DNA of 34,281 nucleotides from Tissierellia bacterium (GCA_012520455.1 JAAYOE010000068.1:1-34281), one strand, 5' to 3'; shown: positions 24,401 through 32,089, counted from the stretch's first letter. Numbers and translations: made by a program. The notes: a model not told the origin generated them from the sequence alone.

Positions 24401-25680
24401 AAGGCCTCCTCTTCTTCATCGACCATATTGGACTCGATTACAACAGAGATTCCCATATCGGTTAAGGTCCTAAAAAATCTTCTTTGAATTTCGGTACTGA
24501 CAAAGGCAGAAGTGAAACTGATTCTCAGCTTATTCTCATAAGTGCATAAACAAGCCTGGAGCTTGTCGGTGCTTACAAATACGTCAAACGACCTGATATA
24601 AGGCTTTATTTCATCAGGCATGTTCACTATTCCCACGTTGGACAAGGTTGAAGTATGGTTTTTAGCGGCAATTATATATGCAATTCTCAGTGCTAAATTC
24701 TTTATAACCAATGGAATGACCCTCAAAAAATAATTGTGCTCTAAGGAGGCCAGCTTGTTGATTCTCCTTGCCAAAACTTCCGGGGTTAAATTATCCTTGA
24801 ATTTTTTCTTCAAAACCTCAATTACATCTATTAAGTCACCGGTCCCCTTTGAAAAATCATAATCAACATTTATGACTCCGTAAAAATTACGGGCTGTCTG
24901 GGAGGAGAAGTAATTCCTTAAATTCACCGGAATGCTTAATACAACGGGTTTTCTTTTCAATCTTGCGGGAATTTCTTCGTTTATGGCGCACATTAAAACC
25001 GCAGCCAAAAATATTGTCAAGGATGCTTTGTATTCTTTAACCTTAGGCAGTATTTCATCAATGGGAATCACCCCTTCTATTACACTGAAACGGTATTCGG
25101 GTATTTTGGCCCCCCTTAGCTTATAAGCCTTCACAGCCTTCTTTTTGGAAAGAATGCTTTCTTCCTTAAAGTATTTTTGAAAGCTGTCATCCAACTTCTG
25201 AGTTTTGGAGGCATCAATATCCAAGACGGGAGCCTTGTCTTTAAAAGCATCCTTGTATTTTATGGTTATGTAGTGAAAAACCAAAGTCCTTAAAAATTGA
25301 AGGGCTCCTGCCCCGTCGGCCAAAGCATGGTAAACTTCAAGGCTTATCCGCTTCCTGTAATACATAACCCGGAAGAGGAGGGTTTTATGGTTTTTATCAT
25401 ACAAGGTGGAACAGGGAGGAAGGTTTTCTTCGGTTACAAGGGCCTTAAACCTGCTTTTTTCAAAATAATACCAAAAAAGACCGGACTTCATTACCGACCG
25501 GTAGAGGGGGAAGGCTTCCAGGCTTATATCAAGTGCCTCTTGTAGGACCTTTGGGTCTACCGGATCAAATAATTCGCATGAAAACCTGAATACCTTGGTA
25601 TCGCTTTTTTTGCTGTTGGCAGGAAATATTTTAGCCGCATTATCCAATTTGCTCCATTCGGATATTTTTTTATTTTTCAA
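24397..25680 (-). CDS. Condensation/alcohol-acetyltransferase-like protein
   Basis: A 427-residue member of the chloramphenicol-acetyltransferase/condensation fold. The opening WSKLDNAAKIFPA is characteristic of the alcohol-acetyltransferase-like group. The active-site motif is YHALADGAG (His118, Asp122), a variant of HHxxxDG with the first His replaced by Tyr. The catalytic second His and the structural Asp are kept. The C-terminal half has LSIPVNLRNYF and SNVGIVNMP, the floor-loop type segments. It should join an acyl group to an alcohol or amine acceptor. The start is TTG directly abutting the hydrolase TAG, with GAGGTGA upstream, and it overlaps the zinc-ribbon gene. It sits between a lipase-like hydrolase and a membrane protein. 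Confidence 0.8.
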   Translation of the reverse strand: MKNKKISEWSKLDNAAKIFPANSKKSDTKVFRFSCELFDPVDPKVLQEALDISLEAFPLYRSVMKSGLFWYYFEKSRFKALVTEENLPPCSTLYDKNHKTLLFRVMYYRKRISLEVYHALADGAGALQFLRTLVFHYITIKYKDAFKDKAPVLDIDASKTQKLDDSFQKYFKEESILSKKKAVKAYKLRGAKIPEYRFSVIEGVIPIDEILPKVKEYKASLTIFLAAVLMCAINEEIPARLKRKPVVLSIPVNLRNYFSSQTARNFYGVINVDYDFSKGTGDLIDVIEVLKKKFKDNLTPEVLARRINKLASLEHNYFLRVIPLVIKNLALRIAYIIAAKNHTSTLSNVGIVNMPDEIKPYIRSFDVFVSTDKLQACLCTYENKLRISFTSAFVSTEIQRRFFRTLTDMGISVVIESNMVDEEEEAL

Positions 25681-26598
25681 CTAATTCACCTCATAAATGA
25701 AACGATTGATTATGTCATAACACAATTTAACCTGAGGAAACCTAGGGGGTAAGGAAAAAAATCCGTGAAGGCCATCCTTAATCCTGTATATTTCAACATG
25801 ATTTCCGGCTTCCCTGAGCTTTTTGCCGTATTCTTCCCCCTCGTCCCGCAAGGGGTCATATTCTGCCGTTATGATTAGGGTCTTAGGCTGCATTGTCAAG
25901 TCATGAGCAAGCAAGGGTGCAAAGTAAGGGCTGTAGAAATCTTCTTCCTTTGAGATGTACAAGTCCATGTAATCTCTTATTCTCTTTGTAGTAAGCAAGT
26001 AATCCCTTCCATTTTCCTCAATAGATCTAAAGGGCGAATTCTCGGTATGGTCATTGTAGGTTGACGGATAAATCAAGATTTGCTTGTCAACCTTGAATTC
26101 TTTTCTATCCCTTGCCAGCAGGGATACGGCCGCCGCTAAATTTCCTCCGGCACTGTCCCCGATTAATATTACTTCTTTATCATTGATTACCTTATTTGCA
26201 ATAAATACTTTGGCTGCTTCATAGCAGTCTTCCAGGCCTGCGGGAAAGGGGTTTTCCGGTGCCAGCCTGTAATCCACAGACACCACCTTGGAATTTGTAA
26301 GCTTAGCCATGTTTGTACAAACCTTGTTATAGGTATCGATGTTACCGGTCACCCAGCCGCCCCCGTGGAAAAACAAAAGCACAGGGTTGGCTCCATGGAC
26401 CTGGGGAGAGAATACACGAACAGGAATATTGTGATTTTTTGACCCTATTTTAAAGTCCCATGTTTTGAACAAGGGTTTTAAAATATGTTTTCTTGTTAAA
26501 TTTACAAAACTCCTGTACATCTGCAAGTTTTCTTTTATATCATATTCAGTGTAGGACAGGGCTTTAAGAGCCGCTCTCACAACCTTGTTAATAGCCAT
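25681..26598 (-). CDS. Alpha/beta hydrolase, hormone-sensitive-lipase (HSL) family
   Basis: A 305-residue carboxylesterase-like enzyme. It has the HSL oxyanion motif HGGG (78-81, in LLFFHGGGWVTG), the nucleophile elbow GDSAGG (Ser149), the acid in AEYDPLRDEGEEY, and the His in DGLHGFF. VDYRLAPENPFPAGLED is the family's conserved linker. No signal peptide is seen, so it is probably cytoplasmic. It is the promoter-proximal gene of a three-gene unit with the acyltransferase-like and zinc-ribbon proteins. That suggests turnover of the same short-chain ester that the neighbour makes, or use of an ester as acyl source. ATG with AGAGGGT upstream. Confidence 0.92.
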   Translation of the reverse strand: MAINKVVRAALKALSYTEYDIKENLQMYRSFVNLTRKHILKPLFKTWDFKIGSKNHNIPVRVFSPQVHGANPVLLFFHGGGWVTGNIDTYNKVCTNMAKLTNSKVVSVDYRLAPENPFPAGLEDCYEAAKVFIANKVINDKEVILIGDSAGGNLAAAVSLLARDRKEFKVDKQILIYPSTYNDHTENSPFRSIEENGRDYLLTTKRIRDYMDLYISKEEDFYSPYFAPLLAHDLTMQPKTLIITAEYDPLRDEGEEYGKKLREAGNHVEIYRIKDGLHGFFSLPPRFPQVKLCYDIINRFIYEVN

Positions 26599-26626
26599 AG
26601 TACCCTCTTATCTGTTAGTTTACACT

Positions 26627-26655
26627 ATTATATATATAATTATTATATGTGTCTA
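26627..26655 (-). promoter_or_regulatory. Promoter of the hydrolase-acyltransferase operon
   Basis: TAGACA (26650-26655), 17-nt spacer, TATAAT (26627-26632) on the minus strand. The -35 element abuts the 45-nt tandem repeat that starts at 26656. Confidence 0.65.
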
Positions 26656-26745
26656 CAAATTCTTGAGAAAGGATGACACTACCCCCGTCCCCTTGTCATC
26701 CAAATTCTTGAGAAAGGATGACACTACCCCCGTCCCCTTGTCATC
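26656..26745. repeat. Perfect 45-nt tandem duplication
   Basis: Two identical copies (26656-26700, 26701-26745) beginning CAAATTCTTGAGAAAGGATG and containing CCCCCGTCCCCTTGTCATC. They fill the space between the hydrolase -35 box and the rubredoxin -35 box. The CGTCCCC/GTCAT words recall both repeat families of the window. Confidence 0.95.
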
Positions 26746-26758
26746 AAAATTATATTTA

Positions 26759-26786
26759 TTGACATTTGGACAATATCGGATAGAAT
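26759..26786 (+). promoter_or_regulatory. Promoter of the rubredoxin gene
   Basis: Perfect TTGACA (26759-26764), 16-nt spacer, TAGAAT (26781-26786). Confidence 0.7.
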
Positions 26787-26820
26787 ATTAGGTAAGGTAT
26801 ATATGATAAGGAGGCTTAAT

Positions 26821-26979
26821 ATGCAAAAATACGTTTGTGATGTATGCGGTTACGTTTATGATCCTGCTGAGGGGGATCCGGACAACGGCATAGCTCCCGG
26901 CACATCTTTTGAAGCCCTTCCGGATGACTGGGTATGCCCCTTGTGTGGAGCCGGAAAGGACGAATTTTCACCTGAATAA
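26821..26979 (+). CDS. Rubredoxin
   Basis: A 52-residue protein too short for the ORF track. The iron site is complete: CDVCG (Cys6, Cys9) and CPLCG (Cys39, Cys42), with the family core [18 protein letters not shown] and LPDDWVCP between. Rubredoxin is a small cytoplasmic one-electron carrier. In anaerobes it passes electrons to flavodiiron proteins, rubrerythrin or superoxide reductase. The flavodiiron protein encoded about 5 kb downstream is an obvious potential partner. AAGGAGG lies 5-6 nt before the ATG. It is monocistronic with its own promoter and terminator. Confidence 0.97.
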   Translation: MQKYVCDVCGYVYDPAEGDPDNGIAPGTSFEALPDDWVCPLCGAGKDEFSPE

Positions 26980-26984
26980 AGGCA

Positions 26985-27018
26985 AAAAAAAAAATGGCGG
27001 GAACGCCATTTTTTTATT
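26985..27018. terminator. Bidirectional terminator between rubredoxin and the lipoprotein
   Basis: ATGGCG/CGCCAT with a GGAA loop, flanked by an A-run upstream and TTTTTTTATTTT downstream, so it is functional in both directions. Confidence 0.92.
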
Positions 27019-27034
27019 TTCTTGTTATATAGGC

Positions 27035-27520
27035 TTACTCACCTGTTGAAGCGGAGATGGAGGCGGTTTTATCGCTTACGGTATAGGATGCCATAATGCC
27101 TATGCCTTCTTCATTTTTTCCGGTATAGGCTATGGTGTCTGCACTCTTAGCCTCATAAGATTCCTTGTCAAATTCCCCTTTAAGCTTATTGTAATAATCC
27201 ATGAAATCATCTGCTTCGACATCTTCGATGATTACCAGCATATATGCTTCACTATTCATCACGCTTACAATATTCCCTTTTTTAAACTCCGGAATCTTAG
27301 CGGACAGTTGAGAATCGGGCCATTCCGTGGAACCAAAGGTGACATCGCCTTCTTCGGACTTAATGGTTATTTCATCTCCGTCTATATCGATGTCTGCCCC
27401 GCCGATTGCTTGTTCTATGATTTTTTCGGCGATTTTTTCCTCCATTTTTTGTTTTGCTCCACAAGCAGTGAGTAAGGTTAACAAAGTGATAATTATTAAA
27501 ATATAAGAAATTTTTTTCAT
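27035..27520 (-). CDS. Small acidic lipoprotein of unknown function
   Basis: The track start at 27598 lies in the upstream region; ATG 27520 with AAGGGGG upstream gives 161 residues beginning MKKISYILIIITLLTLLTAC. The lipobox LLTAC implies lipidation at Cys20. The mature part opens with an amphipathic helix (KMEEKIAEKIIEQAIGGA), then an acidic beta segment (IDIDGDEITIKSEEGDVTFG), and a C-terminal domain with regular secondary structure (NIVSVMNSEAYMLVIIEDVE). I do not recognise a family with known function; it resembles small clostridial cell-surface lipoproteins. It is a single gene, convergent with rubredoxin. Confidence 0.75.
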   Translation of the reverse strand: MKKISYILIIITLLTLLTACGAKQKMEEKIAEKIIEQAIGGADIDIDGDEITIKSEEGDVTFGSTEWPDSQLSAKIPEFKKGNIVSVMNSEAYMLVIIEDVEADDFMDYYNKLKGEFDKESYEAKSADTIAYTGKNEEGIGIMASYTVSDKTASISASTGE

Positions 27521-27573
27521 AGTCCTACCCCCTTGGATTTTAATATTATTATATATTACCGTATAATAATTGC

Positions 27574-27592
27574 TATCACCCTGAGGGTGATA
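27574..27592. promoter_or_regulatory. Perfect palindrome in the lipoprotein/solute-binding-protein divergent region
   Basis: TATCACCCT-G-AGGGTGATA, 9-nt arms around one base. It lies about 20 nt upstream of a TATAAT that could serve the lipoprotein gene, a suitable place for a regulator. It could also be an RNA hairpin with a short loop. Confidence 0.5.
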
Positions 27593-27641
27593 TTTCAAAA
27601 AAAACCAGGATGAACTTAGGGTTATTTGTCGGGATTTCTAC

Positions 27642-27670
27642 TTGGAACCGGTATGTATTTATGATATAAT
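27642..27670 (+). promoter_or_regulatory. Promoter of the solute-binding protein/LuxR regulator pair
   Basis: TTGGAA (27642-27647), 17-nt spacer, perfect TATAAT (27665-27670), 29 nt before the ATG. Confidence 0.75.
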
Positions 27671-27699
27671 AAGTAAAATCGTTTTTATGGAGTCTGGTT

Positions 27700-29070
27700 A
27701 TGAAAAGGATCATCCTGTCCCTATTGATAATTGCCTTGGTCTTATCGGGCTGCCAAACCAATGAACCCCTTAGCGGAAAAAACGCCGTGACAATCAACTT
27801 ATGGCATAATTACGGCGGCTTGATGAAAGATACCATGGATACCCTCATAGACGAATTCAATGAAACGGTGGGAAGAAATGAAGGCATTATCATAAATGTT
27901 ACATCAATAACCGGGTCTGCGACAATTCATGAAAAATTGAAAATGGCCGTCAACGATGAACCCGGGGCACCTGACCTGCCTGATATTACTACCTTGTACC
28001 CCAATACTGCACTGATGCTGGCTGAAAAAGGCCTCTTGGCAGACCTTGAATCGCATTTTTCCAAGGAAGACTTGTCCTTATATATTTCTGAATTTGTTGA
28101 AGAAGGAAGGCTTCCCGACGGGAAACTCTATGTCCTGCCGATAGGTAAATCCACCGAGGTTATGTTTTTAAACACTTCAATATTCAACAGGTTTATGAAG
28201 GATGCCGATGTAAGTTACAATGATTTATACACATTTGAAGGAATTCTTGACATTGCCGAAAAGTATTATGAATGGACTGATAATCAAACTCCCAATATTG
28301 AAAACGATGGCAAGGCTTTCATAAATTATGATTCTGTCTTTAATATGGCTCAAGCCATATACAAGCAGTCAAAGGAAGACTTGATTGTCGATGGAAGCTT
28401 AAACTTAAACTCCCCTGCCTTTAAAGACCTTTGGAAGAATTATTTTGAGCCGGCCGTCAAAGGCTATGTTTCCATATATGACGGGTATGGGTCAGACCTT
28501 ATTAAGACCGGCACCGTTGCGGCAAATATCGGCTCAACCGCAGGAGTCCTCTTCTACTCGGACATTGTTACATATGAAGATAATACTACCGAACCGGCCG
28601 AGTTTTTGATTCTTCCTTACCCTGTTATTGAAAGGGGAGAAAAAATTGCAATTCAACGAGGGGGCGGCATGTGCATCATAAAATCTGACAGAGCAAAAGA
28701 AAATGCGGCCGGAATATTTCTTAAATGGTTTACATCCCCGGAGCAAAATTTGAAATTTGTATCATCGACAGGATATCTTCCGGTAACCGAAAAGGCAGTC
28801 GAATTGACAAATGATGACGGAAGCGACCCGGAAGACAAAATGAGAAGTCTTGAGAATACTACGAAAGAGATGGCTGAAAATTTTAACTTTTTTTACACTC
28901 CGGTAATTGATAATTTTGATGAGTTAGAAGACAGTTTCAATAGCAGTTTGAAGGATACGGCATTGGTTTGCAGAAATGAGTATTTGAATTTATTGGATGA
29001 CATGGATGAATATGATGCATTTATCAAGGCGACCGAAAACAAATTTGAAGAATTTATCAGGCAGAGGTGA
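27700..29070 (+). CDS. Extracellular solute-binding lipoprotein (family 1, sugar-type)
   Basis: A 456-residue protein with a lipobox (LVLSGC, about Cys18). The mature start VTINLWHNYGGLMKDTMDTL is the classical opening of ABC family 1 binding proteins for oligosaccharides or glycerol-phosphate. LPDITTLYPNTALMLAEKGLLADL, LPIGKSTEVMFLN and AAGIFLKWFTSPEQNLKFV are further family blocks. It would bind a ligand at the outer membrane face. No permease or ATPase gene is nearby. Its stop overlaps the start region of a transmembrane LuxR-type regulator (GTGA), which suggests that it presents ligand to that sensor rather than to a transporter. ATG with GGAG about 8 nt upstream. Confidence 0.9.
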   Translation: MKRIILSLLIIALVLSGCQTNEPLSGKNAVTINLWHNYGGLMKDTMDTLIDEFNETVGRNEGIIINVTSITGSATIHEKLKMAVNDEPGAPDLPDITTLYPNTALMLAEKGLLADLESHFSKEDLSLYISEFVEEGRLPDGKLYVLPIGKSTEVMFLNTSIFNRFMKDADVSYNDLYTFEGILDIAEKYYEWTDNQTPNIENDGKAFINYDSVFNMAQAIYKQSKEDLIVDGSLNLNSPAFKDLWKNYFEPAVKGYVSIYDGYGSDLIKTGTVAANIGSTAGVLFYSDIVTYEDNTTEPAEFLILPYPVIERGEKIAIQRGGGMCIIKSDRAKENAAGIFLKWFTSPEQNLKFVSSTGYLPVTEKAVELTNDDGSDPEDKMRSLENTTKEMAENFNFFYTPVIDNFDELEDSFNSSLKDTALVCRNEYLNLLDDMDEYDAFIKATENKFEEFIRQR

Positions 29071-29075
29071 TAAGC

Positions 29076-30641
29076 TTGGCTGTTAGAGACAGAATTAAAT
29101 ATACCCTGCGGCTGAGACTGTTTTTGTTTTTGATAATTCTTGTAATTACCATATTATCGGGTATTTTGATTATTCTTTTTGTATCCGGAAACATTACGGC
29201 AGGCTTAAAGAAAAGTGAAGAGTTTATACTCAACGAGCATGCTAAAATTGTGAAGAATACAGACGGACTCTATGATAATTTGGCAGCCGAAGCCGTAAGT
29301 TTTTCCCGCACTCTTTCCCTTAGGATTGAAAGCTTTATGAGGGAAGAAGATTTAAAAATCAGCGACTTCAATGACAATCCGGCTCTTTTGAATGAGCTTT
29401 TATCAGGTCAGCTTCACCAGATAATCCTCTACCTGCAAAAATCAAAAAGCAGCGGGGCCTTTATCATCTTGGATGCAACATCAAACACCAGGCTTCCGGG
29501 TTCGGAATATTCGAAAGCGGGGGTATATCTGACAAATATGGAGCCGAATATAATAAGCTCCTCCAGCCCGACAATTTATGTATTGAGAGGTAATGCAGAC
29601 CTTGCATATAAGAATTTCCTGCCCCTCCACCCCCAGTGGAGGATGGAATTCAACACGGCAGATGCCCCTTATTTTAGTCTGCCTATGGATAAGGCCCGTG
29701 AGAACACATCTCTATCAAACCTTTATTATTGGAGCGAAGCTTTTACCTTTCCAAAAACCAACGATAGAATAATGATATGCTCCGTACCTTTGATTGACAG
29801 TGAGGGAAATGTTTTTGGGGTGTGCGGTTTTGATGTGTCTTACATGCTTTTTAAACTCTTGAACACACCTGACACCACCATGTATAAGAGGATTTTTTGT
29901 TTGTTATCACCTGTTGAAGACAATATGTTAAAGGTTGACCATTCCTTGTTCTCGGGAGGCTATTCAACAAGAAGCTTTATTGATGATAGAGATTTGCATT
30001 TTTCCGCCGGGAAAAAATCCCTCTTTACATATGAAAATAATGAACATACCTTTATAGGCTACCATGAATTATTGAAGCTCTACCCGGAAAACTCAGCCTT
30101 TGCCGATAATGAATGGGCCTTGGCTTTAATGGTTCCCCAGGAGGACATAAACTCTTATGTGGTCAAGACAAATCTGAAATTCATCTACTTAAGCTCATTA
30201 ATCATGGTACTTGGAATTATTGTATCCTTTGTCTTGAGCAAATTTTACATCATGCCAATTTCAAGAGGAATCGAGATAATTAAAAATAATCCGAAAAACA
30301 TAAGAAAAACCAATATTGCTGAAATCGATGAATTAATAGAATTCCTGTCAGACAGGCCCGAAAGTGAAACCACCGACCCCAATTCAATAATTCTTAACGA
30401 GTTTTTGAACAACATCAAAACCCTGACTCCTGCAGAGAGGTCTGTTTTCAATTTGTATGCCCAGCAGTACACAGCCAAGGAAATTGCGGAAAGCTTATAC
30501 TTGAGCATCAATACGATTAAAACCCATACCAAGCACTTATATTCCAAATTAAACATTACTTCAAAGGAAGAACTTATCCTTTACGTAGAAATGTTAAAAG
30601 AATCCGGAAAAGATATTAGTAAAGTATTGAATAAACAATGA
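29076..30641 (+). CDS. Transmembrane LuxR-type transcriptional regulator with extracellular Cache-like sensor
   Basis: TTG 29076 lies 5 nt after GAGGTGA; the track's GTG at 29067 lies inside that ribosome site, so 521 residues is preferred. In track numbering: TM1 at about 17-41; a large outside region (about 42-370) with a double-Cache-like pattern (SEAFTFPKTNDRIMICSVPL, GNVFGVCGFDVSYM); TM2 at about 372-394; a cytoplasmic linker; and a C-terminal LuxR/FixJ-type helix-turn-helix (about 452-515, LTPAERSVFNLYAQQYTAKE and IAESLYLSINTIKTHTKHLY). It appears to be a one-component receptor-regulator anchored in the membrane. The pairing with the overlapping binding-protein gene is strong. Regulated genes are unknown. 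Confidence 0.87.
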   Translation: MAVRDRIKYTLRLRLFLFLIILVITILSGILIILFVSGNITAGLKKSEEFILNEHAKIVKNTDGLYDNLAAEAVSFSRTLSLRIESFMREEDLKISDFNDNPALLNELLSGQLHQIILYLQKSKSSGAFIILDATSNTRLPGSEYSKAGVYLTNMEPNIISSSSPTIYVLRGNADLAYKNFLPLHPQWRMEFNTADAPYFSLPMDKARENTSLSNLYYWSEAFTFPKTNDRIMICSVPLIDSEGNVFGVCGFDVSYMLFKLLNTPDTTMYKRIFCLLSPVEDNMLKVDHSLFSGGYSTRSFIDDRDLHFSAGKKSLFTYENNEHTFIGYHELLKLYPENSAFADNEWALALMVPQEDINSYVVKTNLKFIYLSSLIMVLGIIVSFVLSKFYIMPISRGIEIIKNNPKNIRKTNIAEIDELIEFLSDRPESETTDPNSIILNEFLNNIKTLTPAERSVFNLYAQQYTAKEIAESLYLSINTIKTHTKHLYSKLNITSKEELILYVEMLKESGKDISKVLNKQ

Positions 30642-30674
30642 TACCCTTGCCGCTTATCAAAGCAACAAGGGTAT
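30641..30674. terminator. Hairpin between the LuxR regulator and mnmA
   Basis: ATACCCTTG pairs with CAAGGGTAT around a 16-nt loop, between convergent genes. T-runs on both sides are poor, so the terminator call is moderate. Confidence 0.55.
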
Positions 30675-30691
30675 TCAAATCTGCTTAATTT

Positions 30692-31774
30692 TCAGTTAAC
30701 AATGGTCCCCCCGCCTATCACTGTATCTCCATCGTAAAAAACAACCGCCTGGCCGGGTGTGATAGCACGCTGTTTGTGGGCAAACTCCACAATGATGGTG
30801 TCCTCCCCTTCAGGATGAATAACTGCTTCAGTTTCCTTCTGGCTGTATCTGGTTTTAGCCGTCACCTTCATGGGTGAAGTTAATTTTTCAACAGCTATCA
30901 TATTTAAATCAGAAGCTTTCAGGTTTTTTGAATAGAGGTCTTCTTCGCTTCCTATGGTAACCGTATTAAGGTCCTTATCTTTATTGATTACATAGGCAGG
31001 TTTGCCCAAGGCAATACCAAGTCCTTTTCGCTGCCCCACGGTATAATGGATGATTCCTTTGTGCTCACCCACTACCCTGCCCTTTGTGTCAATAAAATGG
31101 CCTTTTTTCGATTCCACCCCCATCATGTTCTCCAAAAAACCGGCGTAATCACCGTCTTTAACAAAACATATATCCTGGCTGTCAGGCTTTCTTGCATTTA
31201 TCAGGTCTCTTTCTTCGGCTATTCTTCTGACTTGAGATTTCATCATTCCCCCCAAGGGCAGAAGGGTCCTTGACAAATCATGCTGTGAAAGGACGTAAAG
31301 GACATAGCTTTGGTCCTTGGATAAATCCACTGCCCGCTTTAGCAAGTACCTGCCGCTGGCACCGTCATACTCTATCCGGGCATAATGGCCGGTAGCAATA
31401 TAGTCTTTTTCCATTAAAAGAGCCCTTTGAATCAATTTGCTGAATTTAATATACCTGTTGCAGTCAATGCACGGATTTGGGGTCAAACCCTCTTCGTAGC
31501 TTCTTTTAAATTTTTGTATCACTTCATCCTGGAAGGTATCCTTGAAATTAAACACAAAATGGTCTATCCCTAATTTATGGCAAACACTCCTTGCGTCTTC
31601 AACATCCTCCAAGGAGCAGCATGTTCGCGTCCTGCTGCAGGATGTCAATACATCCTCATCGCTGAACAACTTTAAGGTTGCTCCGCATACATCATAACCC
31701 CGGTCTTTGAGGAGGACGGCAGCTACTGATGAGTCAACCCCCCCGCTCATGGCAACCATAACTTTCTTCTTCAT
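30692..31774 (-). CDS. mnmA: tRNA-specific 2-thiouridylase
   Basis: MnmA installs the 2-thio group at wobble uridine 34 of Lys, Glu and Gln tRNAs, using ATP and a persulfide donor. The PP-loop is VMVAMSGGVDSSVAA. The catalytic Cys pair is in TPNPCIDCNRYIKF and SQDICFV, and HYTVGQRKGLGIALG with KDQSYVLYVL are further conserved blocks. The ATG at 31774 gives 360 residues (MKKKVMVAMSGG), the conserved beginning. The track's TTG at 31789 is just 1 nt after AAGGAG, too tight, so the start is not fully settled. No cysteine desulfurase is adjacent. Confidence 0.95.
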   Translation of the reverse strand: MKKKVMVAMSGGVDSSVAAVLLKDRGYDVCGATLKLFSDEDVLTSCSRTRTCCSLEDVEDARSVCHKLGIDHFVFNFKDTFQDEVIQKFKRSYEEGLTPNPCIDCNRYIKFSKLIQRALLMEKDYIATGHYARIEYDGASGRYLLKRAVDLSKDQSYVLYVLSQHDLSRTLLPLGGMMKSQVRRIAEERDLINARKPDSQDICFVKDGDYAGFLENMMGVESKKGHFIDTKGRVVGEHKGIIHYTVGQRKGLGIALGKPAYVINKDKDLNTVTIGSEEDLYSKNLKASDLNMIAVEKLTSPMKVTAKTRYSQKETEAVIHPEGEDTIIVEFAHKQRAITPGQAVVFYDGDTVIGGGTIVN

Positions 31775-31833
31775 ATTTATCTTACACAATCTCCTTGCAA
31801 TTGTATTCCCTTCTTCTTTTAATTCAGTAATGT

Positions 31834-31863
31834 ATTATATAATTTCATTATACCCCTTGTCAA
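31834..31863 (-). promoter_or_regulatory. Promoter of mnmA
   Basis: Perfect TTGACA (31858-31863), 18-nt spacer, perfect TATAAT (31834-31839) on the minus strand. Confidence 0.85.
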
Positions 31864-31918
31864 TGATTTAGATACTTTTAACCGGAACCTTCATGCCATT
31901 GCATGTATAACCCATGAT

Positions 31919-31972
31919 GTGTCATTGTTATGAATAACTCTGAGAGCTTTAGCTCGAAGAATCTCATGAGAT
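31919..31972. repeat. Dispersed repeat, copy E (inverted and internally deleted)
   Basis: On the minus strand CTCATGAGATTCTTCGAGC, CTCTCAGAG and TTATTCATAACAATGACA are joined directly; the AATGACAGTTT segment present in other copies is missing. Its orientation is opposite to that of copies B, C, D and F. Confidence 0.88.
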
Positions 31973-32017
31973 TAATTTCAGGACAATATATTCTTTAACC
32001 ATAAATCTTCTTTATTT

Positions 32018-32031
32018 TTGATTTAAATCAA
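32018..32031 (+). promoter_or_regulatory. Perfect FNR box upstream of fprA
   Basis: TTGATTTAAATCAA matches TTGAT-N4-ATCAA exactly. Its centre (32024.5) is about 41 bp before the start point predicted from TATAAT at 32053-32058, the classical class II activator position. No good -35 box is present, as expected of an activator-dependent promoter. Confidence 0.85.
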
Positions 32032-32052
32032 AGATAAATGGTATATTAGTAA

Positions 32053-32058
32053 TATAAT
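32053..32058 (+). promoter_or_regulatory. -10 element of the fprA promoter
   Basis: Perfect TATAAT placed for an FNR-type site replacing the -35 element. The start point is predicted near 32065. Confidence 0.7.
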
Positions 32059-32089
32059 AAATAATATAAAATAACTAAAGGAGGAAAGC

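Noticed and set aside
26585-26791. Plus-strand ORF containing [15 protein letters not shown] twice
   Set aside because: It is a translation of the 45-nt intergenic tandem repeat and crosses two promoters.
27700-29070. Binding protein as part of an ABC importer operon
   Set aside because: No permease or ATPase genes on either side; the next gene is a transmembrane regulator and then mnmA.
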